From positions 1-37,700 of the forward strand of contig JAKEEU010000010.1 in NCBI GenBank assembly GCA_022616415.1: DNA of 37,700 nucleotides, written 5' to 3'. The first letter of the stretch is position 1. The number at the start of each line of letters is the position of its first letter. The position numbers and the translations under genes are program-made. Source of the stretch: Candidatus Zhuqueibacterota bacterium (GTDB taxonomy: Bacteria; Zhuqueibacterota; Zhuqueibacteria; Zhuqueibacterales; Zhuqueibacteraceae). This document shows positions 30,894-37,700 of this stretch, one piece after another. Under the pieces are notes generated by a model. It saw nothing but the letters and a program-made list of their open reading frames with translations, made no database searches and was not told where the DNA came from.

Positions 30894-32249
30894 ATGGACG
30901 ATCATCTCACGCCCGAATTGAAGCGCGTTATCGGCTTGCCCGACGCGACCGCGATGGTCGTGGGAACGATCATCGGCGCTTCCATCTTCGTGCAGCCGTC
31001 CGAGATCACCAGTCACGTGCCCTCCATTGCGGGCGTGTTGCTCGTCTGGATTATCTCGGGAATTTTGACGTTGTTCGGCGCGCTGGTGTGCGCGGAGCTG
31101 GCTTCAATTTTTACCCAGAGCGGCGGCGTTTATGTTTACTTAAAAGAAACCTATTCGCCGGCGCTCGGCTTCTTGTGGGGCTGGGCGATGTTCTGGACGA
31201 TGCACTCCGGCATCATCGCCGCAATTGCGGTGATCTGCGCCAGATACGTCGCTTATTTCATTCCGATGGGGGACGCCGCTACGAAGGGCGTTGCTATTGC
31301 GGTAATTTTGATTCTCTCTGCGGTGAATTACCTTGGGGTGAAACACGGCAGCACGCTGCAGGCGCTTTTTACTTTGGGCAAAGTGGCGGTGATACTCGCC
31401 ATGATCGTGCTGGGTTTTGCGCTCGGCCCCCGTGTGCCGGTAAATGCTGCGCCGGCGGATCTTTCGGCTGCGCCAATCAATCTCCAGGAATTTGCACTGG
31501 CGCTCGTCGCCGGGCTTTTTGCTTTTGGCGGCTGGCACATGGTGACGTACAACGCCGAAGAAACCGTCAATCCGCGGCAAACGATCCCCCGCGCCCTCGT
31601 GCTCGGAACGATGATCGTTACGGTCTGTTACATTGCATTGAATGCCGTCTACTTGCACGTTCTACCGCTGGCCACCGTCGCCGCTTCGACCCGTGTTGCC
31701 GCCGACGCCGCCAACGCCGTGCTCGGTTTCGGCGGCGGCGCCATCATGTCGGGTCTCGTCATCTTTTCGACCTTCGGCGCGCTGAGCGGCATCATTCTCT
31801 CCGGGCCGCGCGTCTATTTCGCCATGGCCCGCGACGGCCTGCTGTTTCGCTGGCTCGGCGAAATTCATCCGCAATTTCACACGCCGCATCGCGCGATTCT
31901 GGTGCAGGCAATCTGGTCTGCGGTTCTCGTCGGCACCGGCACGTACCGCGCGCTGTTCACCCGCGTCATTTATACCGAATGGATTTTTTTCGGCGTTATG
32001 GCCATCGGGCTGTTTATTTTGCGCCGGAGGCCGAATGTCGCGCGGCAGTACGCCGTTTGGGGTTATCCGCTCGTGCCGGGCGCGTTCATTGTCTCCGCCT
32101 TTGCGATCGTGTTGAATCAAATCCGGTCGGACGCCGCTGAAAGCATGTTGGGATTGTCTTTCGTGCTGATCGGCTTGCCGGTTTATTATTTTTGGGCAAA
32201 GCACAACGCGGGCAAGTCGCAACCAAATCAGATTTTCCCCAACGGATGA
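30894..32249 (+). CDS. APC-family amino acid permease
   Basis: The 451-residue polytopic inner-membrane protein has about twelve hydrophobic helices. The APC start is typical: LPDATAMVVGTIIGASIF with the substrate-backbone-binding GTIIGASIF motif in the broken first helix. VLLVWIISGILTLFGALVCAEL and a GGVYVYLKETYSPALGFLWGW segment follow, as in LAT/serine-threonine exchanger-type (SteT-like) members. It would import or exchange amino acids. The downstream amidohydrolase and peptidase genes, and the divergent gamma-glutamyltransferase, fit uptake of amino acids released outside. The stop codon lies inside the left arm of the 28-bp hairpin at 32239-32297. A frame of over 400 codons in another register of the same strand is an Arg-rich shadow. 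Confidence 0.92.
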   Translation: MDDHLTPELKRVIGLPDATAMVVGTIIGASIFVQPSEITSHVPSIAGVLLVWIISGILTLFGALVCAELASIFTQSGGVYVYLKETYSPALGFLWGWAMFWTMHSGIIAAIAVICARYVAYFIPMGDAATKGVAIAVILILSAVNYLGVKHGSTLQALFTLGKVAVILAMIVLGFALGPRVPVNAAPADLSAAPINLQEFALALVAGLFAFGGWHMVTYNAEETVNPRQTIPRALVLGTMIVTVCYIALNAVYLHVLPLATVAASTRVAADAANAVLGFGGGAIMSGLVIFSTFGALSGIILSGPRVYFAMARDGLLFRWLGEIHPQFHTPHRAILVQAIWSAVLVGTGTYRALFTRVIYTEWIFFGVMAIGLFILRRRPNVARQYAVWGYPLVPGAFIVSAFAIVLNQIRSDAAESMLGLSFVLIGLPVYYFWAKHNAGKSQPNQIFPNG

Positions 32250-32297
32250 ATTAAGACCAGCGGATATTTTATCCGTTGGTCTTAATTCATCCGTTGG
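32239..32297. repeat. Long intergenic hairpin, 28-bp stem, containing the permease stop codon
   Basis: The arms 32239-32266 and 32270-32297 are complementary over 28 bp with one G-T wobble and a 3-base loop. The outer ends are CCAACGGAT / ATCCGTTGG. The permease stop TGA (32247-32249) is in the left arm, and a T run (TTTTTTT) follows within 5 bases of the right arm, so it can also act as an intrinsic terminator for the permease gene. Confidence 0.85.
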
Positions 32298-32343
32298 AGA
32301 TTTTTTTATTCCGTTTGCTAATGTTCAACGTCAAGGAGACAGC

Positions 32344-33366
32344 ATGACGATCATCGATTTCCACAATCACTTTTATCCACCGGAATATCTCCAGGCGATA
32401 CAAACCGGCCCCAGCAATGTGAAAGTGACGTTCGATGCGGAAAAAAATCCGTTGCTGCACTATCCCGGCGATTACAACATCGCCGTGCCGGGACATCGGG
32501 ACATCGCTTACCGGGCTACAGTTCTGGAGAAGGCCGGCGTCGATAAGCAGATTTTGACTTTCACTTCGCCGGGAACGCACATCGAGTGCCCTGCGCGCGC
32601 GGCAGAACTGGCGCAAATGGTCAACGATGCCCTGGCGAAAATCAAAGATGTGCGCCGCGATCGATTTACTGCCCTTGCTACCCTGCCATTGAACGATCCC
32701 GCGGCCTCGGCTAAGGAATTCGAGCGCGTCACCTCTGAATTGGGATTCAAAGGGGTCATGCTTTTCAGCAACGTGAACGGAGTCGCACTGAGCGACGAGC
32801 GCTTCTGGCCGCTTTACGAAAGAGCGAACGAATTGAGCGCGGTCTTTTACATCCATCCCATCCATCCGGTCGGCGTCGAAGCGATGCTGGATTATTGGCT
32901 CATGCCGTTGCTTGGATTTACTTTTGACACGACGCTGGCTGCGGCGAAATTGGTTTTTAGCGGCGTCGTGGCGCGCTTTCCAAAAATCAAATGGGTTTTG
33001 GCTCACCTCGGCGGCGCCATCCCGTATCTGGCCGAACGCCTGGATCGCGGCTATTACGCCTTTGAAGACTGTAGAAAGAATATCCATCGGCCGCCAAGCG
33101 AATATCTAAAAGAATTTTATTACGACACGGTGAACTTCGACGTGAACGCATTGCAGCTCGCGATAGATTTTGCCGGCGTCGACCATATCGTTGCCGGCAG
33201 CGACTACCCGCATCAGATCGGCAGCCTGGAAAAGATGCTCGGCAGCATCGAGGCGCTGAGTCTATCGCCCGAGGCGAAAGCAAAAATTTTGGGCAAAAAT
33301 ACAGCCGAGCTGCTGGGGTTGAATTCGGATGAAAATCATGTACCAGCCGCCGCCTTGGACCGATAA
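32344..33366 (+). CDS. Amidohydrolase-2 (ACMSD-like) metal-dependent hydrolase
   Basis: The 340-residue product is a TIM-barrel amidohydrolase of the ACMSD/amidohydrolase-2 group. The metal-binding HNH is at residues 7-9 (IIDFHNHFYPPEYL). YIHPIHPVG carries the next histidine, VLAHLGGAIPYLAERLDRGY the third, and VAGSDYPH the aspartate. Members decarboxylate or hydrolyse ring carboxylates and related compounds; the substrate is unknown. AAGGAG lies 6 bp before ATG 32344. The gene is separated from the permease by the hairpin, so it may have its own transcript. The 232 bp after it hold no gene I can support. Confidence 0.88.
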   Translation: MTIIDFHNHFYPPEYLQAIQTGPSNVKVTFDAEKNPLLHYPGDYNIAVPGHRDIAYRATVLEKAGVDKQILTFTSPGTHIECPARAAELAQMVNDALAKIKDVRRDRFTALATLPLNDPAASAKEFERVTSELGFKGVMLFSNVNGVALSDERFWPLYERANELSAVFYIHPIHPVGVEAMLDYWLMPLLGFTFDTTLAAAKLVFSGVVARFPKIKWVLAHLGGAIPYLAERLDRGYYAFEDCRKNIHRPPSEYLKEFYYDTVNFDVNALQLAIDFAGVDHIVAGSDYPHQIGSLEKMLGSIEALSLSPEAKAKILGKNTAELLGLNSDENHVPAAALDR

Positions 33367-33598
33367 GGCAAAACCAATTAGGCAAGACAATTTTGGGCAA
33401 AACAATTAAACATCTTTCTGGTAATCATTTTGTCGTGAACTTTCTTGCATTCGTTTCTTCCCACACTTCATTCTGTGGACGTTAAATATTTTATCTGTTT
33501 GGTTGTTTCCATCTGTTGGAGTAATTGTTTTTGATAAAATGCGGCCACTCAAGAACCCGTTGTGATTCGTACGCGTTATCATTAGCACGGAGGAAATC
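33367..33598. other. Gene-free spacer with short A-rich repeats and a weak hairpin-arm relic
   Basis: Near the start, three copies of a GGCAAAACAATT-like unit occur with changes (33366-33408). At 33492-33519 a 28-base stretch agrees with the right arm of the 32239 hairpin at 19 of 28 positions, including the ATC-pyrimidine-GTTGG end, but no left arm is present. The GGAGG ribosome site for the M20 gene lies just before 33599. No promoter was recognised with confidence. Confidence 0.4.
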
Positions 33599-35134
33599 AT
33601 GCCGAAACGAAATGGCGTTACAACGCTGGTGTTATCTGCTTTCATTTTTCTGAGTATGGACTCCGCCAATGGGCAACGAATTGATCATACCCGTTTAGAA
33701 TGGCTTGCCAATCAATATGGCAAAGCCTCATTCACAGAACTTCGTGAAAGCTTGAGCATACCGAACGACGCCCATTTTCCCGAGCACGTGGAAAAAAATC
33801 TGCAATGGATGGAAGCGGCCCTCAAGAAAAGAAATTTCCGCACCACGGTTCTCACTACGCCGGGCACGCCGTTGCTGCTGGCGGAATATCCGGTAAAAAA
33901 TGCTGCGAAGGCGGTACTGGTTTATCTGCAAGTGGACGGCCAACCGGTTGACCCTTCCCAATGGCATCAGAAAAGCCCTTATATTCCGGTGCTGAAAAAA
34001 TTTGACGGAACGCAGTGGCAGGAAATCGCCTGGGAGAATCTCGGCAAAGAAATCGATCCGGAATGGCGGATATTCGCCCGCTCGGCTTCGGACGCCAAAG
34101 GCCCGATCCTCATGTTTCTCACCGCGCTCGATGCCATTCACGCCGAGCGGATTGCACCCACTTTCAATCTCAAAGTCATTCTTGATTTTGAAGAAGAACG
34201 CGGCTCGCCGAATCTTCCATTTGCCGTGGAAAAATATAAAGACCGGCTCAAAGCCGATATGCTGATCATCTTCGACGGCCCGCGACACATTAGCAACCGT
34301 CCCACGCTAACCTTCGGCGCGCGGGGAATTGCGACCATCGAGCTGAAGGTTTTCGGGCCGAAAGTTCCTCAGCATAGCGGACATTACGGCAACTATGTAC
34401 CGAATCCGGCGCAACGTCTCGCGCGCCTGCTGGCTTCCATGGAGGATGAAGACGGCAAAGTAAACATCGCGGGATTTTATGACGGCGTCCAAATCGACCA
34501 AAAAACTTTGAACGTCATGGCGCAGGTGCCGGATGACGAAAACGATCTCAAGCGCAAATTGGGCATTGCTCAAAGCGACAAGGTCGGCCGCACTTATCAG
34601 GAGTCGCTGCAGTATCCTTCGTTGAACATCCGAGGCATGGCTTCCGGATGGGTGGGCGACGAAGTCCGCACCATCATTCCGAGCACGGCGCTGGCCGAAT
34701 TGGACGTGCGGCTGGTGCCGGAAACGGACGCCGAACGATTGATCGGCTTGATCAAGCAGCACGTTGAAAATCAGGGATATTATCTGGTCGCAAGCCCGCC
34801 GACTGACGAGGAGCGCGCGAAGCATCCCAAGATCGCTTCTTTCAATTATAATATTTCCTACGCCGCCTTCCGCACGCCGATTGATTCCGAAGCTGGGGGA
34901 TGGTTGAGCAAAGCCATGATCCGGGCTTTCAATGAAGAACCGATTAAAATTCGCATGTCCGGCGGCTCAATACCGATATCGCCTTTCATCAACACCCTGG
35001 GCATACCTGCTGTTACGGTGCCGACGGTTAATCGCGATAACAATCAACACAGTCCCAATGAAAATCTCAGAGTGGGAAATTATATCGAGGGCGTGAAGAC
35101 GTTTTTGGCAATACTGACGCAGAAATTTGATTAA
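33599..35134 (+). CDS. M20-family metallohydrolase, exported, with one altered metal ligand
   Basis: The 511-residue product has a signal peptide (MPKRNGVTTLVLSAFIF, cleavage near SANGQR) and the M20 fold. Metal-site motifs are present: SASDAKGP (Asp165), FEEERGSP (Glu198/199), IFDGPRH (Asp226), MSGGSIPI and the late histidine NNQHSPNEN. The first motif, usually GHYDVQPVDP, is LQVDGQPVDP here, with Gln111 where the first zinc-ligand histidine is expected and Asp113 kept. It is probably a periplasmic carboxypeptidase or dipeptidase, but may bind a single metal or be specialised. GGAGG lies 6 bp before ATG 33599. The downstream hairpin (35161) separates it from the M81 gene. Confidence 0.85.
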   Translation: MPKRNGVTTLVLSAFIFLSMDSANGQRIDHTRLEWLANQYGKASFTELRESLSIPNDAHFPEHVEKNLQWMEAALKKRNFRTTVLTTPGTPLLLAEYPVKNAAKAVLVYLQVDGQPVDPSQWHQKSPYIPVLKKFDGTQWQEIAWENLGKEIDPEWRIFARSASDAKGPILMFLTALDAIHAERIAPTFNLKVILDFEEERGSPNLPFAVEKYKDRLKADMLIIFDGPRHISNRPTLTFGARGIATIELKVFGPKVPQHSGHYGNYVPNPAQRLARLLASMEDEDGKVNIAGFYDGVQIDQKTLNVMAQVPDDENDLKRKLGIAQSDKVGRTYQESLQYPSLNIRGMASGWVGDEVRTIIPSTALAELDVRLVPETDAERLIGLIKQHVENQGYYLVASPPTDEERAKHPKIASFNYNISYAAFRTPIDSEAGGWLSKAMIRAFNEEPIKIRMSGGSIPISPFINTLGIPAVTVPTVNRDNNQHSPNENLRVGNYIEGVKTFLAILTQKFD

Positions 35135-35160
35135 GAAAATAATTCTAATAGTTTTTATTC

Positions 35161-35220
35161 CCAACGGATTGAAGAACCCAACTGAAGAGCTTTTTACAGT
35201 TGGGTTCTTCAATCCGCTGG
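35161..35220. repeat. Long intergenic hairpin, 24-bp stem
   Basis: The arms 35161-35184 and 35197-35220 pair over 24 bp with one mismatch and a 12-base loop. The outer ends CCAACGGAT / ATCCGCTGG match those of the hairpin at 32239-32297. It lies 26 bp after the M20 stop codon. Confidence 0.85.
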
Positions 35221-35312
35221 AGAAACTTCTTTATGCTACCCCGATTTTGCACTGTAAGGCTAAAACCGCCACCCAATTGATTTCATCAACTAATGGATAA
35301 AGGAGTGTGCCA

Positions 35313-36905
35313 ATGATTCATCTCAATCTTCGCGCAAAAACTTCACTTATCCGTTGCCACGTTCCGTGGGCCGCCCTTATCCCACTCGTGCTGTCTCCGC
35401 TCGCCGGCTGCTCCGATGCCGGAAAATCTTTTCGCGTGGCGGTGATTCGTTACCAACATGAAACCTGCACCTTCTGCCCGGGCGGAGATACGGAGGTGCA
35501 GGACTGGACTCGAATTCGGCCGCCGCTGGAAGGAGACGAAGTTTTGGAGGCAGATGCTTACATCAAAGGGTTCGTCCGGCAGTCGCGGGATTACGGCGAC
35601 ATCGAGCTGCTCGGCATCAACTCGCCTTACGAGGTTTTTGGCGGTTCTTCTCGAAGCTGGAATTCACTGGAAAGCTTCGAGCACTTCATGGGCCTCATCC
35701 TGGCGGATCTCCGCAAGAAAATGCCGGTGGATGGCGTCTACCTTGCCCTTCACGGCGCCCTGGCAGTCCGTAACGTCCCTCGGCCCGAGGCGGAAATCGC
35801 GCGGCGCGTTCGGGAGCTTGTAAGTGAGCGCGTCCCGATTGTCGGAACATTCGACCTGCACGGAAACGAAGATGAGGCGTTCCTGCGCTGGGCGAACGGT
35901 GCCTTCGTGACCAAACGCTTTCCTCATTACGACGCGCACCTCCAGGGAGAGCGGGCGGCGCGTTTTCTGCGCAAGATCATGCGCGGAAATTATGCGCCCA
36001 CGACCGCTACGCGCAAACCTCCGGTGATTACCGCAACGGTTCTGCAATGGACCGGCAAGTCTCCGTCGATGGATATTATGGAACGCGCCCGGCGCTGGGA
36101 AGCGCGCGAACCGGACGCCTACGTGAGCATTTTTTATGGATACCCGTGGTCCGACGTTCCGGACGTGGGAGCGACGGTCCACGTCATGACCAACAACGAT
36201 CAAGTGTTGGCGGATAAAATTGCCGACGACTTGGCCGAATTCATCTGGCGAGTCCGCGCAGATTTCGCCCACGGAGATTTCCCGATGCCCGAAGAGGCCG
36301 TTCGCAAAGCCCAACGCGCCATCGCCTCAGGTGCCACGCCGGTGGTGCTGGCGGACTATTCAGATCGTCCTGGGGACGCCACCTGGATTCTCCAGCAGCT
36401 CATCAGCCAAAAAGTGAGCCGCGTTCTCTACGGCGCGCTTCGCGACGAGCGAGCGCTTGATTCGCTGGCGGCGCGGAATGCACGCCCCGGGGATGCTTTC
36501 GATATGGAAGTCGGAGGCTTCACGGGTCCTCAAGCCGGAGCGCCGGTTCGCATCACCGGAACCGTCCGGCACTTTGGGCCGCAATGGCATTACGAGCGCG
36601 TCGCCGCTATCGAGTTCGGAGACAACAACATGCTCATTCTAACGCCGGCTTACGAACAAATCATCTACCCCGAGCGGCTTCGCTTCGGCCCGGTCGAACC
36701 GGGGGCGTATCAAGTTTTTGTGGTAAAGTCTCGGGCGCACTTTCGGCGCGGCTTTGACGAAACCGGATATGCCAAGACGATTCTGGTTGTCGATGCGCCC
36801 GGTCCCTGGGTGGGCACGACGCGGCTGGACGCTTTGGATTACCAGCACGCGCCCATTAAACAGCTTTATCCATTTGGAACACCGAATTGGAAGCCAAATG
36901 AATGA
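35313..36905 (+). CDS. M81-family (MlrC-like) metallopeptidase with a lipoprotein signal
   Basis: The 530-residue product matches the MlrC/M81 family (DUF1485 plus C-terminal domain), named for microcystin-fragment degradation. Core motifs are IRYQHETCTFCPGG (family HETNTF), GVYLALHGALAV, GTFDLHGNEDE and KRFPHYDAHLQGERAA, with the C-terminal domain after about residue 310 (VVLADYSDRPGDAT and GGFTGPQAGAPVRI). Unlike cytosolic members it starts with a basic/hydrophobic leader and lipobox LAGC (Cys33), suggesting export and lipid anchoring. ATG 35313 follows AAGGAG by 7 bp, better than the GTG at 35307. Natural substrates are unknown; small peptides or D-amino-acid compounds are likely from the family. 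It closes the permease-amidohydrolase-M20-M81 series. In the 172 bp that follow, only a short GTGGC/GCCAC stem (36927-36941) is visible. Confidence 0.87.
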   Translation: MIHLNLRAKTSLIRCHVPWAALIPLVLSPLAGCSDAGKSFRVAVIRYQHETCTFCPGGDTEVQDWTRIRPPLEGDEVLEADAYIKGFVRQSRDYGDIELLGINSPYEVFGGSSRSWNSLESFEHFMGLILADLRKKMPVDGVYLALHGALAVRNVPRPEAEIARRVRELVSERVPIVGTFDLHGNEDEAFLRWANGAFVTKRFPHYDAHLQGERAARFLRKIMRGNYAPTTATRKPPVITATVLQWTGKSPSMDIMERARRWEAREPDAYVSIFYGYPWSDVPDVGATVHVMTNNDQVLADKIADDLAEFIWRVRADFAHGDFPMPEEAVRKAQRAIASGATPVVLADYSDRPGDATWILQQLISQKVSRVLYGALRDERALDSLAARNARPGDAFDMEVGGFTGPQAGAPVRITGTVRHFGPQWHYERVAAIEFGDNNMLILTPAYEQIIYPERLRFGPVEPGAYQVFVVKSRAHFRRGFDETGYAKTILVVDAPGPWVGTTRLDALDYQHAPIKQLYPFGTPNWKPNE

Positions 36906-37077
36906 TCGAGGAGGTTCAACTTTAAAGTGGCGAGGAGCCACCTTCGTTTAGCCAAAGAAATCCAGTAGATCGATTTTGGCTTGTTGGGATTGTACACGCT
37001 CGCCGCGTTTGCAGGAGCATTTGTGAGGTTTTTGCGGTATGAAGTGAGGTGAGACTGAATATTGCGGTTGAGCGAAT

Positions 37078-37419
37078 CTATGCTGCCTTGACGAATTGCG
37101 ATTTTGCCACGAATTCTCCATAAGCCCATTTGAGCAAATCTTTAAAATGAATTCCCCGCAAGCTGGAGCCATAAACATTGAAGGTGCAATCAAACTCCGG
37201 CAACTGGATGCTTTTGCTGTCCAGCTCGTGAACGGAGTCGGCAAAATCCATTGCTTCAACTCCTACAATCGCCTTGGGGTTGTGCTTTTCATGGAATACG
37301 AGAAAGCTGTGATTATATCCCATCGTTCTCGTTTCAACTTCTCGCTCTGGCAGAATACTGATAGACAGAACATCCTTTTCAGGCGAGTATTCCAGTCTGA
37401 CGCTTAATTCTCTGGCCAT
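37078..37419 (-). CDS. DUF2283-like small protein
   Basis: The 113-residue product begins with a beta-rich block of the DUF2283 style (VRLEYSPEKDVLSISILPE, then SFLVFHEKH and AIVGVEAMDFADS). A second part of about 45 residues ends in a helix (FKDLLKWAYGEFVAKSQF). DUF2283 proteins are short, often accompany toxin-like genes and are of unknown function. The start ATG 37419 lies inside the end of the upstream gene (16-bp overlap), so translation is probably coupled. It would be the second gene of the pair, which fits an antitoxin or accessory role. Assignment is by pattern only. Confidence 0.6.
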   Translation of the reverse strand: MARELSVRLEYSPEKDVLSISILPEREVETRTMGYNHSFLVFHEKHNPKAIVGVEAMDFADSVHELDSKSIQLPEFDCTFNVYGSSLRGIHFKDLLKWAYGEFVAKSQFVKAA

Positions 37420-37700
37420 AGCTTCTTGCCCTGTTTGTTTTTGATGAGCGTTTCTTCGTTGGGAAGATAAAATGTCTTGAATTTGTGGATTCTTTGAAAA
37501 TTGCTGAAATCAATCGTGGGCTCAACAACTACTTTGCAAGCCTCGCCCTGTGTGTCGTTGCCGTCTTTGAAACAAGTATTGATGTAGACTTCTGTGGTGG
37601 ATTTTGTTTTGCGACTCTCCGAAACGCTTTCCCTAATTTCTTCGGGATTGCAAAGGGTCTCTTTGATATAGCGCAGCCTTTTCAACCGCATACCGCCGTC
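37404..37700 (-). CDS. Possible PBECR-like nuclease domain protein, partial at right edge
   Basis: The open frame runs through the right edge, so the true start may lie outside; ATG 37691 is only the first one visible. The text LRYIKETLCNPEEIRES is the pattern of PBECR-type (phage Barnase-EndoU-ColicinE5/D-RelE-like) nucleases, which often read HPE...LIKETLENPDEI. STTEVYINTCFK and ACKVVVEPTID follow as the expected strands, then a FKTFYLPNEE segment in place of the usual FxTAY end. If the full protein has the N-terminal H-x-x-x-R/HPE part beyond the edge, a toxin role would be likely. It overlaps the DUF2283-like gene by 16 bp. The family call is tentative. Confidence 0.45.
   Translation of the reverse strand, partial: DGGMRLKRLRYIKETLCNPEEIRESVSESRKTKSTTEVYINTCFKDGNDTQGEACKVVVEPTIDFSNFQRIHKFKTFYLPNEETLIKNKQGKKLWPEN

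Noticed and set aside
30845..32140. Plus-strand frame of over 400 codons overlapping the permease in another register
   Set aside because: The product is Arg/Cys-rich with no domain text. The permease frame has transmembrane helices and APC motifs and a better start.
33406..33669. Minus-strand frame of 87 codons between the amidohydrolase and M20 genes
   Set aside because: It lies across the repeat-rich spacer and the M20 start; no ribosome site and low-complexity text.

Overview
The window reads as a chromosomal segment of a moderately GC-rich, Gram-negative-type bacterium. Evidence for an outer membrane and periplasm is an OmpA-like protein, several lipoproteins with clear lipoboxes and many signal peptides. 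Two secreted proteins end in a FlgD/T9SS-type C-terminal beta-sandwich (motifs PNP, WDGR and G[IV]YFYxLxAGQQ). This combination is typical of FCB-superphylum lineages and would fit a candidate phylum such as KSB1 or a Calditrichota relative; that placement is inference. Readable promoters share one shape: a TTG-type -35, a 17-bp spacer and a -10 close to TATATT. Most genes have an AAGGAG-type ribosome site.

Layout. 1-327: broken IS1380-type transposase at the left edge. 398-2344: ECF sigma factor, zinc-finger anti-sigma factor and lipoprotein. 2390-4784: two tandem TPR paralogues, one a lipoprotein and one periplasmic. 4980-10836: mostly minus-strand housekeeping and envelope genes (mtnA, two pseudouridine synthases, OmpA-like protein, a membrane-anchored unknown, Mpo1-like protein), with a plus-strand Uma2-family nuclease. 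10903-17236: minus-strand secreted sorting-domain protein, PRMT-like methyltransferase, S9 peptidase and class-C beta-lactamase-type serine hydrolase. 17451-18425: a STAS-like (DUF4325)/PIN pair in which the PIN gene is frameshifted. 18599-20978: lipoprotein, then a PLP-dependent decarboxylase. 21018-24261: a three-gene cassette with ATGA overlaps (HEPN-like protein, KGGVGR-type ATPase, large P-loop ATPase), followed 10 bp later by an SQR-like flavoprotein. 25639-28422: a nine-repeat DUF5666 surface protein. 28475-30702: DUF5647-like gene with a broken partner, then a gamma-glutamyltransferase. 30894-36905: amino-acid permease, amidohydrolase, M20 hydrolase and M81 (MlrC-like) protein. 37078-37700: a DUF2283-like gene overlapping a possible PBECR-like nuclease gene at the right edge.

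Two things stand out. First, the 21.0-24.3 kb cassette has the form of an accessory, probably defensive, system: a HEPN-like small protein, an ATPase whose P-loop lysine is replaced by arginine, and a second P-loop ATPase. It is driven by a promoter whose -10 lies 5 bp before the first ATG, implying leaderless mRNA. Second, several intergenic spaces carry short-period arrays (7- or 8-bp units) or long hairpins that abut or include stop codons. Sequences differ between sites but the architecture recurs, which suggests a dispersed intergenic element family.

The 30.9-36.9 kb genes, together with the gamma-glutamyltransferase, S9 peptidase and decarboxylase, suggest a lifestyle using peptides and amino acids; this is inferred from family content. 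No tRNA, rRNA or CRISPR array was recognised.
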